A stretch of 64,000 bases of DNA. Origin: Mercenaria mercenaria (taxonomy: Eukaryota; Mollusca; Bivalvia; Venerida; Veneridae). A program made the position numbers and the translations under genes. The stretch lies in contig NC_069362.1 in the NCBI RefSeq assembly GCF_021730395.1, forward strand, positions 43,790,501 through 43,854,500, given 5' to 3'. Of this stretch, positions 1 to 11,900 are shown piece after piece. Position 1 is the stretch's first letter; each line of letters begins with the position of its first letter. Below the pieces are notes generated by a model, which ran no database searches, was not told the origin of the DNA, and worked only from the letters and a program-made list of their open reading frames with translations.

Positions 1-1009
1 ATAGATATTGGGCAGTTTGATTTGTAATACCTATTTTTCAGTTTCCGTTGATAATTTGTTACTTATTTATTAAAACTAAGTTCTAAAACTGTTCAAATTT
101 CACTAGAAAATTGTGGTTTCATGAATTAAATTGGTGTTTCCATGGAAACGAAGCCCGTGACCTATATATCTAAATATAAAATTCAAAAGCGTCGACACTG
201 GTCTATTTAAGGAACACAGCTTCGGCATTTTATTTTCATTTCAACAATGTCCATAATAATAATAGCAACATGCAGAACGGTTTTTCCATAAAAAATGTCA
301 GACGAGGGGTACTGCTGTTAGTATTTTAAGCTGTGAAATTTGTTTAAATAAATGCAAATAACACGAAAATATTACTTACGTTAGAATTAACATGTTTTAA
401 AGCTACATTAGCAAGAAAGATTAATCTTATTTAATATTTTTTATAAGAAATTATGATAAAAAGCAAGATATAAGCTATTTTAAACACCTCTGTTGCTATG
501 GTTACTTTAAACTTTAAGAAAAATAGGGTACCATGTAAAGTGCTTGGTATGTTGTTAATAAGATTTCCCAAATATTCCATGTTGGTCATTTACAGAATGG
601 CACTGAAGCCATCGAAAAACCCGTTTTCATACATAGTTGTTTAAAAATGAGAGAAAATGCGTTACCACGGAAACACGAATCCCGCGACATACCAGTATAT
701 ATTTTAAGCTTATATTAGAAAGCTAGCGCGCATGCTAGTAAAATTATTAATTATGCAGACTTCTACGGATAACAATGAAACCAAAATGCACTGAAAACTG
801 TAAAATATACGTATTTTCCTTCTTCTTTCTATATAAAATACCTTTAGAGGGTCATGTTCTTCAAACCTGTATAAAAATTGTACTTGAAAGGGCCAGAGAT
901 AAAAGAAATTAAGTTTGTAGCACTCAAAACATTAAATTACACGAAATACAAAAAATTGCTGCGGTTAAACTAATTTGAATTTACCCTTGTAACAAGGTAA
1001 CCTACCTCC
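1..1009. other. AT-rich intergenic DNA, nothing recognised
   Basis: I see no convincing coding exon, RNA gene or repeat boundary here. The reading frames are short and full of stops. Confidence 0.5.
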
Positions 1010-1813
1010 TTAAGGTATTAGGGCACTAATAGTAATGTTTACAAAATGGCCTTTGCTTGGTATATTCTGAAAGGAAACCGTGTTTTGCACTATTTCGCAA
1101 TTTTTAAACAACTTTTACCGTGCCGTTTTTTATAAATTTTGTATAACTTATGGTATCTCCTCAAGCTCAAGTAGAGACAAATTTCAAAGAGATAGCCACT
1201 ATCCAAAACGTTTGCAGAGAACTCATTTTACCATTAATTTTAATAAAAGAAACATCAAACTGTTGGTAAACAATTATAAAACACAAAATAAAAATGTCAA
1301 TGTCATTTTTTCTATGGTGCCTCAAGTAAACGAATTTAATGAGACAGAATTCATACTTCAACATTGAAAAAATAAGGTCGAATGCTGTGTTCTGTTTTGA
1401 ATTTTGCTTACTCCATTTAAAAATAACCTTAGGGCAGACGTAAAACCTACCTAAATTTCTTCCACAATATATAATCTAAGAGTGAAAGCAAAATAGAGAA
1501 CTTTCACTGCGTGTAACTCAATATTTTTAAATATGTATAACTCTACCCCTTCTGTTTAAGTAGTAAATTCACTTTGAACACCAAGAAATCGATTATAAGA
1601 TTCATCTTTTTCCATTTTTGTACAAGAAATCAATAATAAGTCTTGAAAGAAGTAAAAACTTACTAGAAAAAAAGGAAAATAAGGAGAAAAAAAATTTGGT
1701 CCCAATAGGGCTTGAACCTACGCACCCCTAAGAATTGCAGTAAAACTAGGTTTAAAGTAGGAATTGAATACTCTTCAAAAAGGAGGTTCCCTATTAGTGA
1801 TCTAATACCTTAA
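1010..1813. mobile_element. TTAA-flanked TIR element (piggyBac-like MITE?)
   Basis: The left end reads TTAAGGTATTAGGGCACTAA and the right end is its near-perfect inverse, CTAATACCTTAA preceded by CTATTAGTGAT. This gives inverted repeats of about 24 bp with TTAA at both outer edges. TTAA targets are typical of piggyBac elements. The 0.8-kb interior has no transposase frame; the 95-codon frame at 1080-1367 has no recognisable domain. It is therefore called non-autonomous. The superfamily is inferred from the target site only. Confidence 0.6.
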
Positions 1814-2918
1814 GCAAACTTCTATGACAAGTTTTGTTTAAATGAATAAATAATGCGACTGTAATGAAATGATTGTTTTTATAATGATTTCATGTTTTTT
1901 CAACACTTAAGCTAAATACAGTCTTTCGATTTTGTCTTTCAAACAAGAGACAGTGCTTAGATCGTGTCTCTCAATCCAGGGGAAATATCCCACCTGTTCA
2001 AAACTGTTTAATCTCAGGGAAAAATACGATCATAAATTCGATAAACAAAAATTGCAGTTTGTACTCTGAAATTGGAAGCTTTTATCAAATTCTCGCTTTT
2101 TTCGGGACCGATGAATTAAAATTGTTCTTGTGAAAAAAAGTTGCCATTATGTTACGTGTTTTTGTAAATATTTTATTTATAAATAGCTCTCACTCGGGTT
2201 GGAGGCTTGTTGAATATGAAATTTTAATAGTGTTTTATCGTTTTAGATTGTAAATGACAGAAAATAGGAAACAGAATTATTTATAATTATTTAATCCGGA
2301 GAAAAACACAATAGCAAATTTGATGAATTATTCATTTATTGATAGTAATTAGCACTTTGTATGCTGTAATCAGAACTAGATTTTTATTTTTTCGGTTTTG
2401 TATTTTTCTCAAGACTGAAGAATTTAGTTATTTTAATATGAATTGTGCTCATAAATTGTTGAATTCATTTTACTACTTGAGTACAAAGCTATCTATAAAT
2501 AAGTTTTAATATTTCAGGGATTAAAGAGTTATAAATACTTCTGAAATACTTGCAACTGAAAAGTAAAGAAATCTGTTGAATGACTTCAGTACAATGTAAT
2601 ACAAAACTGCCATACGTATAGCCACCTGCGGGCTATTTCACTATTTGTACAGGAGAGCCATACGAATAGCCTGAGAGGCTATTCGGATGGGACCATACGA
2701 ATAGCCACTTCCATATTTCAATGTAACAGATACTAAATGGCTGTATTTTCTGTACAAACGGGTAAAATTCCAGAAATATGTTAGTTTGTATCAACCATTC
2801 AGGTGTAGACAGCTCATTTTTAGGGAACTTATACTACATAGAATTAGTCTTATGGAAATGAAAAATGAAATTCTAAAACACTTAAATAATCTTTCATTAA
2901 CAGTTTTTTATCTTTCAG
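1814..2918. other. Intergenic region upstream of the nucleotidyltransferase gene
   Basis: Mostly AT-rich unique-looking sequence. At 2607-2705 the phrase ATACGAATAGCC recurs, partly as a hairpin (GAATAGCC-TGAGA-GGCTATTC). A polypyrimidine-CAG acceptor ends at 2918, so the promoter and at least one non-coding 5' exon of the downstream gene probably lie in or before this stretch. I cannot place them. Confidence 0.4.
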
Positions 2919-2947
2919 AGTTCTAATTAACTGTTGGCAATAAACAA

Positions 2948-5900
2948 ATGGATGTGAGTGTTGGAGCAAGTTGTGAAGCCCTGCAGGCAGTGGAAAGATT
3001 ATATATTCATGTGAAACAAAACAAAGAGCAAATAGATGACACAGGTACATGTATATGAAACATTTACGTAGTACAATTGTACTACATGAATATTTAAAAA
3101 GTATTTGTGTGTAAGGAATAAACAAGTAGAGGAGAATGTTAGAGCAAGTAATGAGACAATTTGGGCAGCTTATATACTCTGGGGTATGAAGCCAGGGAGA
3201 AAATAGCTAAACAAAGGACATACATATATTTTAATACCTTTCTTTGTCCAGTTAGACTCCCTGCTCCCAAACTGCAAGCTGCAGCCAAATGGCTAAGTTA
3301 AGATCTTTTATATATGAGCCGCGCCATGAGAAAACCAACATAGTGGCTTTGCGACCAGCATGGATCCAGACCAGCCTGCGCATCCGCGCAGTCTGGTCAG
3401 GATCCATGCTGTTCGCTTACAGTTTCTCCGATTCCAATAGGCTTTAAAAGCAAACAGCATGGATCCTGACCAGACTGCGCGGATGCGCAGGCTGGTCTGG
3501 ATCCATGCTGGTCACAAAGCCACTATGTTGGTTTTCTCATGGCGCGGCTCAAATTTTTGTATTGATTAGATTCTACAATGGCATTCAATTAGTGTCAGTG
3601 AATAGCTGAAACAACTAATTAGTCAGGATTTGAATTTCAAATTTTACAGGAAAGTAGATATCACTTTTTCATTAAAATCCAATTTTGTGGATTAACAAAG
3701 CAACAAAATCCTAGCAGATTAATCTGCAGAAATATCAGTGACTTCACAATTATTGTTAGAATGTAGAGAACCACTTAGTTCAAATAATGATCACACATAA
3801 TTCTTTAACTCTTTTCTGTTTTTATTACATAAACATGTATCTTTTCTTTATCCTAAACAGGAAAGACATTAACAGTCAAACTTTGTCCGCTCAAACTCGG
3901 CGGGACTGTCAAAATTTGTTCCAGTTATCAGTAGTAGGAATCATCAAACAATTCACATTATATAGGGACTTTGCTGGGACCTGACGATGAGTTCAAGCAA
4001 AAGGCAGTGTTCGAAATATCCTAATTCAAGCAATTCAAGTTGAATTGTAGTTAAATCAGACCAGTCTTGTTGAATTGTGAACAGATTGTCAGGAGCGTTT
4101 ATGTATTTGTGAAACCGAAATCTAACAAACCACTGAAACCAGTAATCTGATTTTTTTCCTAAACCTAAAATAAAATGACTACATATTTTGCAGTATTTCA
4201 GAAATGTGTGGACACACTAGAGAATCTGAGGTCTATCAAATCCAGCCTTGAAGGGTCAGAGGTCAAGGTCACAGCACCAGAGGTCAGCCAGTCATGGCTT
4301 CAAGAACTGAAACAGTTGACCTTGATGCATGTTCCATCATCTTTAACTGATACTGTCAGAGAAAATTTTACGCAGCTAATCAAAAAGTCTTTTCAGGGTA
4401 AGAATCTAAGTACACATTAAGTGATTTGCTGATTAATCTTTACCCTGCTAAATTTCTAAAATGAACTGATCCGTCATTCAATTTGGGCAATACCAGTTCT
4501 TATTCAAAGGGGTGTTCACTGAAAATTTACTGGCTGAATAGCGAACAGTGCAGACCATGATCAGCCTGCACGTCCATGCAAGCTGATCTTGGTCTGCACT
4601 GGTCGCAAAGAGAAAACAACTTGCCGCCCTGGCAGCAGCAGGCTGAAGGTTGATCACTGATTTGATAAGTCATCGTTCAATAGTTTTTTACATGACAAAT
4701 TCTGATGTCTTATCAAATCATTAGATTTCTTTATCTTTTTTTCAGGGATTTTCTGAAATCACAAAGTGGCCAAAATAGACAGACCGGAATTTAACCTTTA
4801 GCCTGCTGGCAGCAAGTAATTCTGCCTTTGCGATCAGTGCAGACAAAGAACAGCCTGCTCATCTGTGCAGGCTGATCATAATCTGCACTGTTCGCTACTC
4901 ATTCATTAAATTTTCAGTGAACACCCCTTCGAATCTAAATGTTAATGCCCAAATTAAATGATTGACCAGTCCATTATAGAAATTTAGCAGGGTAAAGGTT
5001 AAATATCGAAGCCAACAGTCCATGTTCATATTGTATCCCATCTTTGCAATTTATGATCTGATTATGACAATATGGCACAAGGTTCTGAAATAGTTTCCTA
5101 CCTGGTGACTATAATTTCATCAAAAATGATCTTGAACAAAATATTTTTGGTTGGAAATGACCATTTAGCTTAAAGATAATGAAAAAAATATTTAAGTGGA
5201 AGAAGCCCTGATATTTTGTCTGCATTCACTAACTTTTTAATAAGAAACAGTTTACAATACGGATTTTATAGTGGATTTATTTTGTATATGCAATGTACAT
5301 TTATGCTACCTTAATATTTGAAGGTCTTTGTAAACAGAATACTTCATTGTTTAAATTGAAAAGCTGGTCATTTGAATTATAAATCCAGTGATTTTCAGTC
5401 CATATTCAAGAGCAAGGAAATGAAACACAACATGCATACTGTTATCAGATTAAAAATTTTAATGGAAAATCCAGTGACCAGCTTATAAATTTAGTGAGGC
5501 CTTGAACATAAGTGAAAAAGAACGGAAATGAAAAGAACTGAAATAGCAAATGAACAATTTAAATTATAATTTACATTGTAGTAACAGTTTTGTTGATATT
5601 CAAATGAAATAAAATTTTGACCTTTTTATAAATATATGAAAAAAATTATTTCAGATGAAGAAGTAGAAATTGTGTTCGCAGCTTTGATAACTTGTCCTTG
5701 GTACGGATGCACCCAGAAGGAGCGAGGAGAGCATGCAAAATATAACAATCTATTTATAGTGTACCAATCAACACTTGAAAGGTTCATGGCACCGCACAGT
5801 GCTCATCTTGTAGAGCAGACCAATGTTGTAGATATGGTAACATAATTTCTTAAACTCACTTGTTTTATAGTTTGAAAGGAGCTAAGCCAGAGAATATTTT

Positions 5901-8900
5901 ATATGCCAGTGAATCAGAGATTTATAAATCAAACTTCGAAGATTGTGTAAGTAGCAGTGACTCAGTTGTTAAGATTACTAATTTCTGATCATTTGCCCCC
6001 AGCTCTGTAAGGTCCTCATGTAAAAACTCATCAGGCTGACTTGTTGAAGCTGGGTGGCTCTATCCAGGCCCGCATGTCTGAAATAATGCCTTTAACCTTT
6101 GTCCTGCTAAATTTCTAAAATGAACTGGTTCATCATTCAATTTGGGCAGTACCATTTATTATTCAAAGGGGTGTTCACTGAAAATTTACTGACTGAATAG
6201 CGAACAGTGCAGACCATGATCAGCTTGAAGTCTGATCTTGGTCTGCACTGGTCGCAAAGGCAGAGTCACTTGCCGCCAGCAGGCTAATGGTTAAAGAAGC
6301 TAGATTGTACTAAATGACCCAAACTATGTTCATGTTAACTTCAAAAATAAAACAAAAACAATCTTTGGGGATTATTTATTTCAGAATTGGATGTATGCCT
6401 GTGAACTTTACCATTTTGTACAGTTTATTGCTAAGGGTAGAACTCGTAATGTTGAAGCACTCTATTGTCCGCAATCAGCTATTTTGTTTGAGACAGAACA
6501 ATGGAAACAGCTGCGGTCTAGACTACATCATAGTAAAGTTACAGGTAAGATAATTTGTAGATACAGGATCCGATCCATAACTGACAGAACAATTAGAGGA
6601 GTGTCTTGGATTTTTTGTCATCAGTGTTTAAGATGGAAGGTTGCAAGTTTTTGTGGGACTTTAAATCCTGTTGAAACAAGAGCATTTATTTGTTCTTTTA
6701 TATGGCTGTCATAAAATATCTGCCCAATATGTAATGTTGTCGTTCTTAAATATTTATAAGGTAAGGGACACTTGCCCGTGCCACAAACAGACTTGTCAGC
6801 TTAATATTTTGGCAAGTATCTGGTTTCTGTCATTTATTATATTTCAAGAAAATAGTGTTCTCTTACAGTAGCAAAAACTTAGATCGTTTTACAAGATTTA
6901 AAGGCATGATTTCTTACCGTGTATTGTTCATTTTTCAGGATTGAGGGGTTTTCTCGAGGCATGTCGGGGTCAGTCAGTTGGTGGTATTGGCAAAAAGGGG
7001 AAAGATGGAAAATTCCGAATGAAGGATTCTACCACCTTTAGAGAGCTGTGTGACTCATTCAGGTTTGTACTATAATCCAGCTCAATCAAAATCTCTGATC
7101 CATACATTTCGGATGGTGTTTACATATAAACTGATTTGTCTAAAAATAATAATTCACAGCCTCTTATGAGACTTATGTAATCTTCGTAGAGGTTTCTTTT
7201 GTTATAGTCTTCAATCAGTCAGTTGAACGCAAAGTCAAAAATGTGTACCAAAGACAAAGCAGTATTCAAAAACTTGTTTTCTGGTAGAAATTGTAAATCC
7301 TAGTTTTCGCAAGGATTCATTTTTGCCAAATTAATCAGAAACAATCAGTTAGCAAATGTTAATATGATGCAACTATTTCTGATTTTAACAGAAAAGTAAA
7401 TGACCAATTAGGCAGGTCACAAGAAGATGAGCATAATGCTTGAGATACCCTGGATTTTGAGCAATCTGAACATAGAAAAGGAAAATGGTTGGAGACCAAA
7501 AATTGCTCCAGTGAGCCCATGTGCTGGAGCAGGCAGTGTTTCTCTGTAATTTTGGACAATTATCAGTGATACTCTACCATATTGTTATATGAAAAAATAT
7601 TTCAGCAAACTATTTGATAATGTAGGAAATTGATTTTTACTATTTTAGGTTGATGCATCATGCACACAATAGTGTGAACAATCTACCTCCATGTACTGAA
7701 GAGTTTGAAGATCTCAATTCAACACCAGAAATAGCCCATAAGTCATTAGATATTCTGAAGTCAATGTATCAGGCAAGTTTTAAACAAATTCAATGTAAGA
7801 TGTAACTTTTTTTAGCTATAGAGCTCAAAGTCAGATAAAGAGCTCTAATAGTACCACATTTTAAAAAGAGTTACTTCCCCTGATGTAATGGAGCTATTGA
7901 AATCACTTATTTTCAGAGTTAGATTTAACATTCCGCCTAAAACATGTAAATTGAATCACATACAGATATCAGTATTGACAATTAGCATCCTGGGTTAGTT
8001 TAATAAGTAAATCAGTTGTATTTGAAACAGTCACAGGTAAAGAATGTTAAATTCATCAAACCATTGTTTACAAAACTTAGGCAGATTCATAATGACCTTT
8101 CCAACAATAGTCATTTACCCTTTAATAAGGTATTTCTATTAACAAATGAGCCGCGCCATGAGAAAACCAACATTGTGGCTTTGCGACCAGCATGGATCCA
8201 GACCAGCCTGCGCATCTGCGCAGTCTGGTCAGAATCCATGCTGTTCGCTAACAGTTTCTTTAATTGCAATAGACTTTGAAAGCGAACAGCATGGATCCTG
8301 ACCAGACTGGTATGGATCCATGCTGGTCACAAACCCACTATGTTGGTTTTCTCATGGTGTGGCTCAGATGTTAATGGTGTCAAAGTAAGATGCCTGATAT
8401 TTATATGTATCAGTCTAGTCTTATAATCATGTGCAGTATATACCATACTACCTGCTCATCCTGTTTTGCAATATTATCACTCTGCAATCAGTATGTGTAC
8501 ATCCTTTGCCAAAAAGGTCATTTTATTCTATACATGCCCATTGTGATCAGTTGTTTTTTTAACCGAATTGCCAAACAAAAGTAAACTAGTCAAAAGTTCA
8601 TTTCAGTGATTAATAATTGCTGTTGGATAAAATGAAATATTCCTATTCACATCTTTTATTGGTGTTAAAACAATTTCCTGTGTCATAAAATCTTGCTTAA
8701 ACTTAAACATGATTGACCACCTTTATTACTGTAAAAGCAGAAATTTTTGCGAGTGTTTAATTTTCGCTTTATTCGCGAGGCCCTAAATCTCATTCAAATT
8801 AATCCTGGCATAAATATTCACCATAAGTATAGTTTAAATTCAAGTATGACACCATTTTTACAATATCCCGAATATTAAACCTCACGTACGTACTCAAATT

Positions 8901-11900
8901 TGCAAATTCGTGAAATTTTGACCCAGCGAAAATATTTGCTTTAACAGTATTAAATCAAATTGATGACAGACAGTGCTCTGGAGTGTTCTATCAAAATACT
9001 GTAATTTACTTTGAAATCTTTTCAGAACCCTGATGTTTCAAAGAAAGATGCTTTTGTAAAACTCTGTGAATGGAAAGAGGAAGTAGACAAGCATTTGACA
9101 CCAAAATATAACTTTACAAAACCAGAGGAAGTTCATGGCATTGTGGGAAAGTGGCATATGGAAATGAGGCTGAAGGGCAGGACAATCACTCCAAATACAT
9201 GTAGGTTCTGGTCTATCTTCAACATTTTCTTGATCCTTGATTTGTTTATATAGAAGTAAGCAACCAGTCTTGTACTGAAAATGAAAGGAAATAGTTAATT
9301 GCTTTGAAAAAAAAACATTGACAAAGAACTAGTACTGCATATAAGTTTATCATTTTACATTGATTGTAGAGAAAAAGTTTTTGCTATTTACATGAACTGT
9401 GCTCTATGACTGCTTCCTTGCCTTCTGATCAATACATGTGCCATGCTCAGGGATTATGGAGACCACAGTCAAATTCCACACTCACTGGGATTCAGACCCG
9501 CTACTACTTGATTGAACAGTCTCAGGCTCCTCTCCTGTACCACTGTGCCTCCTGTGTACTTGATGAAATACAGAAGAACTCATAGTTTCAATTCATTTTC
9601 CAATAAGTTTGATTTTTACCAGGTGTAAAAGATGGAATATCGGAGATGCTGGGTTTGTTGGAGGAGATTGGAGGACAGGTGGCAGGCCTGAAACCAGAGC
9701 AGATACTGATGATAGCCCGCGCTGGAAGCTACATGTATGGTCTCTCAACACCAACCAGTGATATAGACTATGTTATCATATATGCTGAAAATACGGAGGT
9801 ATTTTACCGTTATTATAAACTCATGATGAGTCATCTCTATCATAACTACAGCGCAACTTCTGAAAAGCAAGCATTGCTTGGAATATTAAAATGAGTTAAT
9901 TGTACAGAGGTTATCATGGGAAAGAAGACATCTGTCTTTGGAGAATGGAGTTTGTTCTTGAACTATGTCCTTACCGGCATTATACTGTTATTTCTGCACA
10001 TCAATAAATACATAGTTCATAAATACAGTCAAACCTGTATTAAGCAGCCAGCTATGCTGCTTAAGACAGGTGGCCACTTAAGACAGATTGAAATTAGAAC
10101 AGAAAGTCATTTTGGAAAATAAGCCTATTGCCTGCTTACACTGCTGAAAAATGGTTCCGTATACGGGAGTGTACGCATTCCGTATACTCCTAATATACGG
10201 GCATATACAGAAACATTTTTCCCGTATATGGAACATTCCATATACTGGAATCCCATATTCTTTAATTGGACATTCATGTTTTTCTCACATGGATCCGTTC
10301 ATTCATACTTAGCATCAATACATTTCAACAGTTTATGTCAGTATTCAAAGTAAGGGATTGTCAAGGTCCAAAAGTATGTTTAAGGCGTAGGTTTTGATCA
10401 TACTTTCAGGAAAGATACCTTTTATATGATATTCGTATATTAGACATATTCGGGACCGTATACTCCCGTATATGCACATATTTTTCGCAGTGTTAAAGGA
10501 AGCGACTGCTTAATGCAGGTGACAGCTAATGCAGGTTTGTAGTCAGTATGATAATCTGTAGCATGGTAAGCTTGTAATGCAAAAGTTAGAAGGTCCACTA
10601 ACTTAATATAGACAGTAAAAGACCATGTAGTTCTTACTTAGAGATTTATGTTATATTTTATGTAAGTTAAAGTTACCAGTATACATATATTTGCATTTAT
10701 TGATTTTTTTACAGACATATTTGACAGCTTGCAAGCAGTTACCAGAGATTATTGAGAACAGGGGACCAAATAAGCAAGTGGAGTATGGGGCATATGAAGC
10801 CAGATGTTTTGCTGAAATGTTGCTGAAGGGCAGTGTTGTCATCTTAGAGGTAATACATATTAGGAATCAGTTTCAAGGTTTAATTTTGATTTGTGGATGA
10901 CAAATGTTTATAGATTTCATGGTTGTTATAAACACAATTCTAATATGCTTGCCTCTGTTAAAACACACTTACACTAGAATGATGTCACGTTAACATGCGA
11001 TGACGTCAACGTTTTTGTTGTGACCAAGAACTCGGGCAGTAATACGTCGTACAAATAATTTCACCCGTCGTATAACAACCCATCATGCATAAATAGTGTT
11101 AAGGCACTCTTTTGCTATAAATTATTTCTTAAATAAAAGTCATTAAAAACCACTCATTTTGGTTTTTTAACTGTTTTAATCGATTAATTTTAACATCCAC
11201 ACAAAATACTGTAAAATCATTAATATTTGTGGGAAACTAATTTACATGGTTGAGTCAATCCACAAAATTAAGTCCCAAAAAACGGGTAAAATTCCGACTT
11301 ATTTATGTTCAAAAGTTGAAAGGCACAAAATGTCCACCTTGGCTTAAATCATAAAATTGCATGCCTACAAGATTAAAGGATTTGTCTGTCTAATAAGTAA
11401 GTTTTTTGTGAAGCTGTCAGCTTGCTTGCGAAATATTTTTGGTTTTACTCAGGTGTCTGCCATATTGCCTGAATGGCCATTTTGGTTCTTCATCCATCAT
11501 ATAAACTGGAGACTTAAAATCACCATATTCTATGAATTGTGGTGGAGGCTTAAAACTTTTAAAAAGTGTAATCAAATTACATAAATACCAATAATAATAC
11601 TTTTGTTTATGCATTATAGTTAGTTTACAAAGACGACCACAATTACATGAGCCCAGCATGGAAAGCATTGTGTCAGCAGAAAGAGAAGTTTATATCTGAG
11701 AGAGCCATTCAACAGTACATGGGCCTCATCAAAAACAACATAAGGATGATCAAAAATGAAAAACATAAAAATGCACCACAGGAAAGAAAACTTTTCTACC
11801 AGGTACAGATTTAAGCTCCAAACTACTTTTCAGTATGATAGTAAAATTACAGATTTATTCAAGTGTATTTGCAGATGATTCATTAGCTCTCTGTAGGTAG

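Noticed and set aside
8016-8279. 87-codon frame containing NEPRHEKTNIVALRPAW
   Set aside because: That peptide is the translation of the family 1 MITE arm, also seen on the minus strand near 13700; it is not a protein domain.
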